Origin: Ascaris suum
Taxonomy: Eukaryota > Nematoda > Chromadorea > Rhabditida > Ascarididae
Length of the DNA: 64,000 bases
Direction: 5' to 3'
Assembly (NCBI GenBank): GCA_013433145.1
Contig: CM024169.1
Location: 7,046,501-7,110,500 of the forward strand
Shown: positions 11,505 to 26,817 of the stretch, piece after piece
Layout of the letters: every line of letters begins with the position of its first letter
How positions within the stretch are numbered: the stretch's first letter is position 1
Notes under the pieces: model-generated
What the model was told of the DNA's origin: nothing
The model's input: only the letters and a program-made list of their open reading frames with translations
The model's database searches: none
Position numbers and translations under genes: made by a program

Positions 11505-14500
11505 ATGATCGAAGCATCACCGCTCGCTCGATCACTGATGCAACCTAGTCACGTCCCTTTTCTGCTTCGAGCACCACTCGTACCGCCTTTCTTCACTGGC
11601 AATACTACACCAACACCCACTATATTTCCTAGTGCTGTAACACCCCAACAATGGCTCAGATATTGCCAGCAAATGTACCAACAGGTGGTCGTACAATCTG
11701 TTCAAGCACAGGTAATGCCATATTATAGTGAAGTTATTTGTATTAGTCAGATCTATGAATCCCACTTCACGTGTTGGCATCACTTTAGCATATTATATAT
11801 TTATCATGGAGCACGATAAGGCGCTTTCGCGCTCATTAAAATCATTGGAAGAAATGCCAGTGTTCATCTCATGGAGGACCGCTTCGCACTGATTAGTGCA
11901 TTGGAAGCGTCGGCGTTCAAGAAGAATTTCAATCGCTTCTGTGGCATTCCTGTATCTTGAAGTTCCTTTCAGCCACCACAAAAGAGCTCTAGGTGTTTTA
12001 TGTAAATGAGACGACATCGAGCATTAATAGACGGATTGGCATTATCTGACAGATCGGACTTAACAGATTACATTCTGCTTTATTCCAGAGAATGAAAGAA
12101 CTTAGCAGCATGGCGCCTTCAGTTGACAGCACTACCCCGTCACCCGAAAGCGCAGTTGTTCAACATTGCGGCTCACCGAGTTCCAGCTCTCAACCAAAGT
12201 TTGACTTCACTCAACTGGCCAAGAGCATCGAAAATGAACAAAAGGTTAGCTGTTTCCTTCTTTCTGCTTAAATCAGTAAATTCCCCCTCTGGTTGCAGTG
12301 CTTTTTGAGCGTAACGCTGCTCGGTTCCTAAAAGTCGGTTTGTTCTGGAAGCTAACTTTATTAGGTTGCATACCTCACTAACAACGCTGCTCACATATTT
12401 GTGAGCGTAAGGAATTTCGGAGTAGGTGTTCTCTCTATGAAATGTTGACCAGGAAGCTTTTATTCTTTGACACTCACTGTTATAGCTGCAGTTATAACAG
12501 TAGTAAAGAATGCATTGCGCCGATTGCTTTTAATATAGACATGCATTCCTACTGACATTTTCATTATCTATTTTTCATAGAGGCCATCGATGCTCTTTTA
12601 GACCAAAACAGCATTCCTGGGCCATGTTCTGAAAGAATATTCACTAAATTCTTTCCTCTGAAAGAGCCATAAAGTAGCCAGCAACTGAAGAAATCAGCCA
12701 AGCATTCAACGCATCTTCTTGCACGTCCTCCTTCATCTGCCTTACCGTCTAGTCCGGGTGTAACGCCCAGCATCACTGTTATTCATAACTGCTCGCCACA
12801 GGTTATGGCACAACGGTAAAATGCGCACACATCCATTTCTTAGCATGGTTACGGTACTCCGACCTGATCCAGCCTCGTCGTTCATACAGTTCTTTGCTAA
12901 TGAGAATATAATAGTTTTTTAATGGAATTCCATCGCTGGTGCCTGAAGGCTATTTTCAGATGCAGTCAGAGGCGACATCTCTCGAGAGGAGTCTGATGCC
13001 ACGTGTCACTGCCTCAGCGTTCTCTCTCGCCACCTATAGTAAGCCTTGGTAAGTCGACTGTTCGTCAGTACTTTTTCAAGTACATTTTCGGTCTCTTTAT
13101 ATTGCTATACCTAAAGGCAGATATTCTGCAAGCATATATGGCAACTTCAAAGGTCACAGAACTTACTCAAAAGTGAACGTATGCGCAATCGCTTAGTTGT
13201 AACTTTTGTGCAAAAATATGAATGGCGAATTAGAACTCGTCAGAGATGGTCAAGTTGACAACGGCTTGAGAAGAATGTCTGAGAACATTTTTCCGCTCAC
13301 CAATTAGGCCGATAACAAAGTTGGCAGCTGAGAGTGAACGCACCCCATATGTATGTTAGGTGCCGAAGTGAATTTTGCATTGGGGATCACTCTGCAGTTA
13401 GCCTTCAGGCACGTTTACAATCCAGTCGCTGAGTCTTGTTGGCTGAGCAATCAGTGAATTGCTGCCTAACCAAAATTTACTTCACATGCAAATTTGGGCT
13501 AACACATAAGCAAAGCAATGTTGTTGAAGTCCTATTATAAACGTATTTTCCTTAGTTAACAAATTAATTAAGCCACTCATGGTTAGAGTGGTAATGCTGT
13601 ATAATATATAAATAATCACAGAGATGAATATCGATAAATTTTTGCACATATATCGCGCTGTATTGGGAGAGCGGTGCATTTTTCGGTCGTTATGACTTTT
13701 CAGGGCTGTTTACCTCTTCTTTATCGTATTTAGTCCATTGAAAATATATTAAGTGAGCATATCCAACTTCTGATAGCTAGCATCGTATCTGCCCTTTTTG
13801 TATAACAGGTGACTTTAGCAGATCTACCAAACAAAATGCCACCCCACTATATCATTTTATGTATTTTTTTAATTCACTCACAGCGCAATTAAATAACCAC
13901 TTTATGCGCTCCTATAAATATATGCCCGTTTATTGGTACCTAGTTAGCATCCATTCGGAGGAGTTGCCTTAAGATCTCTTCCGGTAGTTTCAAGCTTTGA
14001 TCGCCGACTTTAGAGTCGGGCCCACACATAAAGAAGTCCAGCTCAGGAGTGCATTTGCGTTGTTAGTCTGAGTTTTCAGGATGATCATAAAACATATCAT
14101 TGGCTTTCGAACATAGCGAGCAACCAGCCGATTAAATTTGAATTAATTATGCAAAGAAATTTCTGAGAGCGTCTGACACGTGAGTTGGCCATTATTGGTT
14201 GCCACCCAGTCGCGTGAGAAATGAGCATTGTTTTGTGTGCCCCCAAGTTTCAATTCCCACCACATAGAGCATGCAGGAAACTAAAAGAATCTCAACACGA
14301 AATCGAAAAATACCTCCGTCAAAGAAACAGTGACCCCCAAACCAGAAAAGGTCTGCTGGGTCTCGGCTACTAGTGAAATCTGCCGTTCCGATTTTGAAAC
14401 GAATATGCGATCGCGGTTGAAAGAGGCTGTCATGCTTGTTGTTATCACTGTTAGTGAGTGAATATTTGTCATAGCACACATTTCCACATCACATATACGA

Positions 14501-15283
14501 CGCAGTGCAGTGCCTCATGTGTCCATTTTTCCTCTAACAGGTGTTCTTTGCACATAAATGTGCATTATATTTTTTATCCTCTAACTTCTCTGAGGTGAAT
14601 TCTTAAGGTTTATGCTACCCAAGCGAGGTGGTGGTCGAGCATCACGCCCAAAAAAGGAGTTCATATGCAAATTTTGCAATCGCCATTTCACCAAGTCTTA
14701 TAATTTGCTCATCCATGAGCGCACACACACCGATGAGCGACCCTACGATTGCGACATTTGTGGGAAAGCGTTTCGTCGCCAAGACCATCTAAGAGACCAC
14801 AGGTTGGTCACAATCTCTATCAACGATCAATCCCTGCCAGCTTCGAAACCTAACACAATTGAGATAATTGCAAATGACTTGATGGTTATGAGCCTGATCA
14901 ATGCATGATTTTCTTGAAGTGATCTGTGGATTATTTCGCTGGTTTCATGTGTCTCCTTGTTCCTATGACCCCTTTCACTCGGTGAAAACGTAATTTCTGG
15001 GAATTTTTGCTAATTTTTCTCTTATCCAATTTTCGGCAAATATTTGGAAGCTGTGTTTGGATTAGACCAGAAGTTTTCTTAGGATTAGCTAATAAGCAGT
15101 ATTTGCAGGTTTATCCATTCTAAAGAAAAACCGTTCAAATGCGACATTTGCCAAAAGGGTTTCTGTCAATCTCGAACACTTCAAGTGCATCGGATTTCAC
15201 ATAGCCAATTGCCGCATATCGAAGGCAAAAATATGCGAAAACGTTCTTCGAGTAATCTATCGGCGACAAGTCATTTTTCTGAG
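11505..15283 (+). CDS. odd: Odd-skipped family C2H2 zinc-finger transcription factor (C-terminus unresolved)
   Basis: Six coding exons join in phase: 11505-11711, 12089-12244, 12682-12801, 12960-13048, 14608-14802 and 15109-15283, giving 314 codons so far. Three C2H2 fingers follow one another: C211-H231 ([21 protein letters not shown] region), C239-H259 and C267-H287, separated by the linkers TDERPYD and SKEKPFK. The finger order and the basic RPKKEF lead-in are those of Odd-skipped/OSR proteins (C. elegans ODD-1 and ODD-2), nuclear DNA-binding regulators of gut and patterning genes. A PKFDF motif at residues 105-109 resembles a conserved OSR N-terminal motif. The first 190 residues are otherwise rich in Ser, Pro and Thr. 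The codon for W191 is split between exons 4 and 5, and the second finger is split after HLRDH, a typical position. Exon 6 ends SHFSE before a GTGAGC donor in phase 0, so at least one more exon exists; an in-phase candidate begins at 17351. Exons 3 and 4 rest on splice logic and composition only. Confidence 0.85.
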
Positions 15284-17350
15284 GTGAGCAAGCATACCGA
15301 CCATTGTCCATTCAGTTTTTCCCACCTTTAGACCTCATATGCATTACGTCGATACCCGTTGCAAATATTTTGTCGATATTAGAGTGAACCATTTTAGGCT
15401 ATCGGTGGTGGTTTCCAACACTGACATTTTATGAGACTTCCTCTGGTCACTAATCGTGGCTCGCCATTCCTCCACCAGATCAAAATTCCATTCAGTTTCC
15501 AATGCGTAGTGCCGTTGGGAACTTCCTCAAGCAGTTATTTCAATTACCCAAAGTTTATTTTGCGCACGTTTTTGTGAAGGAGCGAAAATCGGTGTGACAT
15601 ATGCCAACGTATGAAGTTCAATACTCTTGTAACATTATACTGTGAGAGCACTGAACCTCGGAAGTGCTGATCGGTGATAAGCACACTTTCACATACGGAA
15701 ACAATTCATTGCTTGCTCATCCATATATTTTTGCATTGATAGACAAAAGCATAATCACTCATAAAAAGAATAGATTGCAGCCACTGGACAAGAAACCAAC
15801 ACCGGATGCAAGTATGGAGTTCTCTCGTTGCGTTGCAGGAACCCCTTGAACTTTCTGAATACGCTTCAGTGTGAACAGCTGTGATAATCAGTGTGCGTCC
15901 TACTATCGTGTAACGCCAATCAAAATACGCGAACGGAAAACAAAATTTCCATTCTCAGCCGTTGAATTCAATAGCCATAGGCGATTGGGGATGACCACTA
16001 CTATTAGGGATCACCTCATGCCGCATCGACTCTCCTGTGATCTCCTTGCCCATTCTCTTACTTCCTCAACAGCTTGCTTAGTTCTAAGGAGTTACACTGT
16101 AAAATTGGTAGCGATTAAATTCATGGATCCTGTGCTCAGTCAATAAGGATTTTGTCAATAAGTTGCAAAGCTGATTTTCCGTGTTTTAGCACGGGTTGCT
16201 CTTGTTGAGTTGGTGCTTTTGCAGTATTCAGTTGGAAATACTTTCATACCGCATTCGATTTTCTAATTCTTGGCACAGTTGTGGAGGGGAAGGCATCGGA
16301 AACTTGGAGTTTGTTTTGGCTGAGTCGTCGTGAAATTGAGGTTATACTCAAGGCATCATAGAAGATCGCTTAAGATGCACTTAAAAAGTCAGTTACTTTG
16401 CTGATTGGATCAGCACGTAAAGATGCGCATCTGAAAAGTGTGCTTCATGTTCAGCATTTAATATTACTGCTGCATCACGATAAAGCATTATTTTGTATTC
16501 GACGTTCCACTACTTATCGTTATCATTCCCGACGTCTTCAGTTATTTTCTGTTATGTGCTGTTATCGCGGTTGACTGTTGTGCTAATCCTATGCAAATGT
16601 TTGATGTGCCTGCTTTATTTGTAACTCTCAAATTTAAGCAGTATTTAGTTTTCTTAGCATGTTGACTTTGATGCCGAAGGCAGTAAATTTGAAGCGATAT
16701 TTTCATTGCGAACTGGTTTCCACTCGGAATGAGAGATAGAGAGGGGGCGAGGATGACGGAGTGTGAGTTTATGAGATTTATTATGTGATCGATGAAATCG
16801 TTCAAGTCGCTAGCAAAATGTTATCAGGAGTGCTCTTCCGCAGTAATGGTGGAAAATGACATCTGGATCTATTTGTAAGAGCTTCACAAACGAAATGTTG
16901 TTTCGCACCACGCTTCGGATACGATTATGTCTTTCTGGTAGCTTCCCATTGCGATTAAGCCTGTTTAAACTTTTCATCCGCCATTTATCATTTCCTTGAA
17001 TTTGATCAGCTTATGATAGAAATCACCTTATTAGATGCATAATGCGACACGGCTTACCCGCAAATTGTATTTAAAATATAAATGATTCTTAACTCATCCA
17101 CATTCGTCGTCCTCCCAATCTCTTTTACGCAACATCAAGGACATTTCAATAGTGCAAACAATAGGTTCGCTGAACTTTGTAAAGAGATCGTCGACAGTGA
17201 AAGAAAATGCTTTCCTGTGATTATTGGTCGTTTCGATGCAAAGACTGAGGTCCTGTGGAAGTACAGTGAGACGCCATTGATGTACTTTTACGAACAGAGA
17301 TTTCCACGGCCGAAATTGGCCTCTGATGTTATTGCCAGCTGAACAATTGC
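15284..17350. other. Probable last intron or 3' region of the odd-skipped gene
   Basis: Sequence after the GTGAGC donor of exon 6 has no recognisable domain. A + strand frame at about 17082-17342 has some coding-like composition but no identifiable motif and no convincing splice partner. I see nothing else that can be supported. Confidence 0.4.
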
Positions 17351-17583
17351 AGCTAAAGGATTATGCCCAGAACTTCTCGCCACCATTATCTTCATGTTAT
17401 TCAAGTATTAGGGGAGTGGCGAACCAAAATCGTAGGGGAGTGTCACACGCATTTGACTCGGAGTGGAAATCACCGAATGCTTTACGCAAAGAAAGCACGG
17501 GACACACATTGGTAATGCAGATAAGGAATTTCTCTCTCAGAAATTTTTTGTGCTACCAACAACTTAAAGTGGTTTCATTGTAA
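17351..17583 (+). other. Candidate coding exon, possibly the C-terminus of the odd-skipped protein
   Basis: After ATTGCAG an open frame starts in phase 0, matching the phase-0 end of zinc-finger exon 6. It encodes a hydrophilic segment beginning LKDYAQNFSPPLSSCYSSIR and continuing with SEWKSPNALRKESTGHTL. It can either read on to a TAA ending at 17583 or stop at the GTAATG donor after ACATTG (last exon base 17512). An alternative acceptor, TTGCCAG, lies 18 bases upstream in a different phase. The Ser/Pro-rich composition fits a transcription-factor tail, but no conserved motif proves the link. Confidence 0.3.
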
Positions 17584-17996
17584 ATATGCATCCTTCATAC
17601 CGCCATAAAATCTCACTGTAAAATGAGAAAAAACAATAATCGTGTGCACATGTATGACTACATAAACGGTCTTATATTTGTGCCAGCCCGTTGTATTTAA
17701 GACAGCCTGTCATGCCCATGCAGCCGCATCGCTCCTTCGCGTAGGATGTCATTGGCGTCTCCACCTTGGATAAAATGCGCTGGACAACCATGTTTTGGTT
17801 CGCTCTGCCCCACATTTGCATAGTTATCAGAAATCCTCAACGTCTTCCATATGTGCCTGGTTCATTTTTTTGTTGCAATGTGACTATTTCATTTACATGT
17901 GTTTTATTTCGACGCACTTATTGAATGCATCTTCTATGCTGATTAAAAATCTTTTGTTGCTGGTTGCCCATAGGGCCATTGTGCACTTCCTCGCAG

Positions 17997-18277
17997 CATC
18001 ATTCCTCATGCGTTTGAAGCGTAGGACATTTGAAGGAAGGGTGAGACCGGAACTGATCACCACCGAGGCACTAACAGTAAGAATGTCTTTGTGTAAGAAT
18101 TAGAGATTCCACTGACAACCAACAGGTTTCATAATTTTGGAAACAACCTCACAAAACTGTGAACGGCACGAAGATACCTTAATCGTCGAAGCGACTCAGT
18201 TCCCAATTATTAGACGATCAAATGGCACGTATCGTCCTTCCACGATCGAAAAATGTCGTTTTTCCACAATTACAGAA
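17997..18277 (+). other. Two further coding-like exon candidates
   Basis: A first segment (about 17997-18076) lies between TCCTCGCAG and a GTAAGA donor and encodes SFLMRLKRRTFEGRVRPELI followed by TTEALT. A second (about 18126-18277) lies between ACCAACAG and GTAAAA and encodes a hydrophilic stretch including EATQFPIIRRSNGTYRPSTI. The first ends in phase 0 while the second needs one carried-over base, so they do not join directly. No family is recognised. They may belong to the gene represented by the neighbouring candidate exons. Confidence 0.22.
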
Positions 18278-18455
18278 GTAAAATGTTATTACTTGTCGTC
18301 TCGTATTTTCCATCGCGAGGTTTCGAAAACAGAAATTATGTGTTGTCAGAAACTATGAAAAAATTATGGCAGTGACGATAGAACTGCTCATTGGCACAGT
18401 AATTCTAACTGCTCATTCTTTTCGCTGGTGGAATTTTGATGATGAGCACCCCTAG

Positions 18456-19303
18456 CTTGAAATTTCATCCGTCACCAATTCCCATTCCCTCAAGAAGTTC
18501 CCTCTCGCACAACTCAACTCAAAAAATTCCCCAATAAACAACTGTAGTCAACTGCAGTACGTTGGAAAACAAAAGCCCTCGGCTAGTCAGCAAATCAGTG
18601 AACCTACAGTTGAAAACCACAACCTTGATGGCACAGCGCAACTCAACCCGGAGCTTTCATGGAGATTGCGACGTATCCGCTTCCAGCTCGTCTGAGACCC
18701 ATGCCTAGTTCAGACCGCACACTATACGGTGAGGTCTCAACCGCGTAATCTACAGAGAATACAAGAACCAAATTCATTTTGGAGATTAGCGAAACACTGG
18801 GGTGGTTAATCGAAATAAGAAATGGGCGCACTGATGGTGCTGTCATCAGAGCCATTTTTATACCACGCTACGAGAGATGAAATGAATAGCCGTCGAGCTA
18901 AAAGATTTCCTTCGCCTGTCCCTCCCATCAGTTCGCGAACAGAATACGTCACGATTGTCTCCGTTAGTACCCATTTCCACAAATTCATTTCATTTTAATC
19001 AGAGAGGTTTGCGCTCAGACAACCTACACGTGCTGCAAACTACTGCGGTTACATTAAGGTAACCGTACTGAATCATTTTCGTTTTCTTCTATGTGACCTG
19101 AAATTACTTATTCCAAAGGGTCGAGTAAGTCACCACTCTTCCTCTGTGGAATGCAAGGAGCGAGTCCTCTTATACGGCCTCCCAGCACTCCGTATGGCCA
19201 TAATGTGCCTCCCATCAACCGCTCTCCTTCACAGTTCTGTTTTTCCGAGGCCGCAGTTCGAATATTCAGTTTTCGCCTTTGTATTATTAAGTCCGTTCAC
19301 TAA
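18456..19303 (+). CDS. Unidentified multi-exon gene segment, + strand reading favoured
   Basis: Three consecutive segments join in phase. The first, 18456-18672, follows CACCCCTAG and begins LEISSVTNSHSLKKFPLAQL, rich in Asn, Ser and Gln. It carries one base over into 18850-18966 after TGTCATCAG, encoding PFLYHATRDEMNSRRAKRFP and then SPVPPISSRTEY. That in turn carries one base into a segment starting at 19119, which encodes FLCGMQGASPLIRPPSTPYG and NVPPINRSPSQ and is open to a TAA ending near 19303. The low-complexity Ser/Pro/Asn content suggests a disordered regulatory or RNA-binding protein. No domain is seen and no start codon is assigned. The donors used (GTATCC, GTACCC) are weak. The opposite strand of 18.6-19.55 kb is also unusually open, so strand assignment is uncertain. 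Confidence 0.33.
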
Positions 19304-19549
19304 ATGAAAAACCGCGACCTTCATTTTGGAATTTTCTGATCGGTGTTGCATTGTTATGACTCGAATTTCGACGCGTAATATTTGTTCTTCAGTGGTGATT
19401 AAGCGTCTGCACGCTGAGTTCTTTTTATTAGTCGATAAGAACGTTGAAGGCATAGGCGACGACCCGTCGAAAACGTCCGTTGCTGAATTTGCAGCTTGTG
19501 AGTAGCAGTAAATAGGTACGACGGTAAATAGATATGACGCTATCAAAAG

Positions 19550-21665
19550 GAAAATGACAACTGCTCAGGTAACGTCGAGACTTTTATCACTGCAATGAAT
19601 GTGAGTTAAACCTGCGTCATCAGTCAGCTGTTTACGTGACACAAACGGCAATCCGATCACAGACAACCAAACGAAGCGGAAGTTGCTACTAATCACATTA
19701 CGCAAAAGTTCAAAGAAGACAAAGACATCGTACTAGAATCCTCTATACGTTGTGCAGAACGAATCGATTCTATAAGCATTTGTGCAGGTGCCGTTCTAGA
19801 AGCCTTCCCTTCTCTCAGCAATCAGCCATCGCCTTACTCTTCTGTCATTGCCGTCGTATTTAAACACATAAGGATCGGCCTTTGTCCCTATCCCTCCTCC
19901 GTCCCTTACCTCCCCCTACTCCTGCACATTTTCGCCTTCAGGCTTTCTATCAGCCGCTTGCAGGCAATGTAAAAGATCTCAGTTATTCCCCGTGCTGAAA
20001 AACAACCTTGCAGCGAGATTGGCAGTTACAGACCTACTATCTTACATCTCTGCTTTGCAACATGAATGTAACCATGAAGGACTCAACAGTAGTGATTGCC
20101 TTCACAATGACCAAATAAGTGACAAAAAGTCAGCTTTATGAAGAGTAAATGCGCATATTTGCAGATTGTGACACAGCTAACGACTGATTAGGAAAACTTA
20201 ATGTCACAGCATTAATATATGTGATCTACACCCACCACCGTAAGGTGTTTGACGCCATTTGCCAAAACCTTTGATAAGGAACATCTATTTCATAGCATGG
20301 GAGTTATTTGACTACACGAAAATCACCTGTAAATTTAATCACTCTCTCAAGAAAGTTCGACGCGTGTGGGGTGGAGGATAGCGGTGTGAGGTGGGGCGGT
20401 GCTCTCCTCCATTGGACTCCTCCATATCCTCTCATCAATCACGCTTTATCGCGACGTCAAATTCTCGATCTACTAGACAGCCAAGCATCGACTTACTTGC
20501 TCTTCAGACATGGATACCATTTTGGGGGCTCCCTCGTATACTTTCTGGTTGTAATTCTTTGACGCCTCCTCACCGGTGATCCTCCGTGGTCGTGTCTAAC
20601 TCTAACACAACCTATTCGTCAGAAATAGTCATACGTTGTTCGGATATCAGTTCCTTCTTTCACACCTGCTTTGCCAATAATATTTCTCGTTCGATAACTT
20701 TTAAAAAGCAGCATTTTCACGGCACAATGAAATAGTCTAAAAGGTGGGCACATTAACGTTATCAAACTATACGATAAGAGAAATAAGGTGATTGTGCAGA
20801 AGTCGCGTCAACCTGCTCGAAACACCACTCTATCGTCGCAATGTTATCTCCTCGGATTTTTTCCTGTAGAATTCCACCAAAAATTTGGGTCAATTTCTTT
20901 CCCATTCTCGCTTGAAGGTACTCGGTCGTCAGTCAATTTCTTTCTATTCTACATTACAGTGGCCATATCTATAAGTTGGAGTATGACTTAAATTTCAGCA
21001 CAGCAAATAGGAAGCGGGTCTTGCCCACGTTAAACTCGTTGATCTCCAATTGTCATTGGGACGAAAAATCGACGGCGCATGCAGCTCCAAGCGGAATTTC
21101 TAGAAAACCCACTGTACAGCCCGCAAGAGATGTCAATGCTTCACTTGATCACTGAACGCAGTAAAGCCTGAGGACCTCAGAACCGTTCACAATTCCACTT
21201 TATTCCTATACTCAGCCGTCTCGCAGCCCGACTTCTGCCTTGCTATTATTTCGCGCTTCTTCAACCTTTGTGCTGTTACTTGTCATAACCATCTCTTTCA
21301 CTAAAGCAGCCGACTGTCTAATATGAGGACAACATTTATGCAATTCGGCCGACAATAAACAGCATTGTCTGAGAGCCTTAACCCGCCAACTAAATAATAA
21401 TACCACTGAACCCATCTTTGCCTACATGGCAACTAATTGCTGAAGAGGAATGCTTGTATTGCAACTTCTTGATGCTAGAAAAGAGAAATTCTGCCAATAA
21501 TTCCTAGGAAACTCAAAAATCTCCAAGCGACTCTATGAATCCCATTCTTTTTTTCAAAAACACCGACGCTGATGACAGTAATGTCAGCAAAAAAAAAGAA
21601 ACAACGGAGCTTTATCGAAATCCCATACAACAAAAACACAACATAGTAACAACGTAGTGCCCTCC
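19550..21665. other. Intergenic region downstream of rps-5
   Basis: Only short frames without motifs were found on either strand. The side next to rps-5 holds its 3' untranslated region: after the stop, on the minus strand, a GATAAA hexamer about 60 bases on is the nearest variant polyadenylation signal; no AATAAA was found there. Confidence 0.4.
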
Positions 21666-24941
<3,276 letters not shown>

Positions 24942-26640
24942 TATATTGCGATTTACCCGCTAAACCTAAAAACGTTCAACAAGCTTCAAATTATGCTGCA
25001 TTCTGAACTAGGTGTTAAAACACACCTCGACACACACAGATGTCTCTATCTGTCCAGCCCCCTCCTACTTTTGAAAAATTTCACTACTCATAATTCCGAA
25101 AAATACTTGCGGTTTCGAGTTAGAATTTGGGCCCTTGAGGTCATCTTCCCATCACTATACGTTTATCGCTTAGTATGGTTGTGGTCGCCACCAGAATCTA
25201 ATCTGAGCCAGATCCTTCATTATTTTAAACACAAAATTGCAAACTGCGCGATAAAACCGTCAGAAGTGCTCCCGTTTAAACGTGTGCCCACAACTGGTCG
25301 CCATAGTTTGGTTAGAAAAGCGCTGAGGCAACCGGCTGCGCTCTCGGACGAATTTTTCTCGAAGATTTCCTCTCTTCCTTTTAATGCTCGCTTACGGACC
25401 AGGTAGTGGTTATTTGATGGAATTTGTGGCTAAGCCCATCTCTCTAAATGAGTGCGACTGATGGAATGAATATTCACTCGAGTGCCATTCATAAAGGAAA
25501 TTGCCTCACATCAGGTGCAAATAGAATCGGAGCCATAAAAGTCTTGAGTGAGGAGAAGCTACGCATCACACCGTAATTTGCGATAAATTCATGAGATGTT
25601 TTTTAACCTCATTTCAAATAAGCGAACGGCAGGTTAGCACCATTATCAACGACTATGAAAACTATGGCCTCGATAGAAGAGAGGTCATTTCTGCAGCACA
25701 AACCCGCTTTGTATCGCCACACAAGAACTCACAAAGCAAATACAACAAACTTAAGAGGGGTTAGCTCAAATTTATTCAGGCTAGCGAACACTTATATTAA
25801 ATACATTATTTGCCGCGGAGAACCTGATTCTACTTCAGTTTTTTCACACAACGACCACCTAAACGATGTTTCTTCGCCTGAAGCGGCGGCAGAAATTCGA
25901 CACCCGCTGAAGAACTAATCGAGCACACACATTATCATTAACTACCCACGGACACGCTCTCCCAAGCAGAAATTCCATCAGCACCAACACCCTGCACGCA
26001 TCAGCAACCAATGGGTAAACGTTTAAGTGTACGCTACGCCACAATTAACATTTCTATGCAAATCCATCTACAGCCGATACAATCCATCCATTAATCAATA
26101 CAGCGATTTGCGATTATAACTTTCTGAGTTTGCTTCTTTTACCTATTAAATTCTATATTACATCCGACTAGCTTTATTGCAAATAATTCGAGAAATTCAA
26201 GAGGTGATCACCGATCACCTAAAATGATTGTAGATGACGAGTCAAAAATACACCAATGGAAAAGCTAGAACTACAATCGGAAATGACTGCAGCAAAGGTT
26301 ATACATCAACATAAGTTGAGCACCAGCAGTATCAATCGAATTCGCTAATTATTCAACTACTTACAATTATCAATATTGACAGAACATTAGTCAGATTTCC
26401 TGTCTTCTTTGCCTTACCACATCATGGCCTTATGACATGGTCGTGGATGAACTACGGTTTCATGTACCTCTGAGGGTACAACCACCCTTCGAAAAAGCTA
26501 ATATCACTTGAGAGCACAACCCATTCACCTACTGCACCACTAGCGCGAAATACTGAAAAGTAAGCAGACGTACGCCAACAAATTATTGGCGTAACGATCA
26601 CTTTTGCACTCACTACGATAATTTTCTTGCCGAGAATCGC
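24942..26640. other. Divergent intergenic region between rps-5 and the PDI gene
   Basis: The two genes point away from each other across about 1.88 kb. A 137-codon + strand frame at 24993-25406 lacks any motif and overlaps the presumed rps-5 upstream region, so I do not call it. An 8-bp inverted repeat (AGGTGATC ACC GATCACCT) lies at about 26201-26219. Promoter elements near the PDI gene are listed separately. Confidence 0.5.
24960..24967 (-). promoter_or_regulatory. Probable spliced-leader acceptor of rps-5
   Basis: On the minus strand GTTTTTAG and, six bases later, GTTTAG occur about 18-26 bases upstream of the rps-5 ATG. Ribosomal-protein mRNAs in nematodes are typically trans-spliced to SL1 at such a TTTYAG-like site close to the AUG. 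No upstream coding exon competes for it. The assignment is inferred from position and consensus only. Confidence 0.5.
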
Positions 26641-26654
26641 GTTGCTATGGCAAC
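26641..26654 (+). promoter_or_regulatory. RFX-type X-box
   Basis: GTTGCTATGGCAAC fits the 14-bp X-box consensus bound by RFX factors (DAF-19 in C. elegans, GTHNYYATRRNAAC). Its outer five bases are a perfect inverted repeat. It lies 164 bases upstream of the PDI coding start, within the distance typical of functional X-boxes of ciliary genes. A PDI is not a usual RFX target, so the site may serve a divergent or unannotated transcript, or be a general RFX site. Confidence 0.5.
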
Positions 26655-26675
26655 AGCGCTACGTTTTTTGGCGCA

Positions 26676-26697
26676 TTGCCACGTGAAAAGAGCCAAT
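26676..26697 (+). promoter_or_regulatory. XBP-1/UPR-like CCACGTG site with nearby CCAAT
   Basis: TTGCCACGTG at 26676-26685 contains the GCCACGT core recognised by XBP-1 and related bZIP factors, and CCAAT follows at 26693-26697. The pair has the nine-base spacing of an ER stress element but with the two half-sites in reversed order, so it is not a canonical ERSE. The location about 130-140 bases before the start codon of an ER chaperone makes a role in unfolded-protein induction plausible. Confidence 0.4.
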
Positions 26698-26817
26698 CAA
26701 ATTTTAACACGGTTCGTAGATAGGTGGTGGTTTGTTTGAGTAGCCGGACCTGAGCGGCTGTGTGAGCACTTGACGAGTTTGGATATTGCTGCGCGGCTCA
26801 ATTGTTGGTGTGGTGGG

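Noticed and set aside
24993..25406. 137-codon + strand ORF upstream of rps-5
   Set aside because: No domain, unusual mixed composition, and it overlaps the presumed rps-5 upstream/trans-splice region; most likely a chance frame.
26675..26697. Canonical ER stress element (CCAAT-N9-CCACG)
   Set aside because: The half-sites have the right spacing but the reverse order, so only an XBP-1-like core is claimed.
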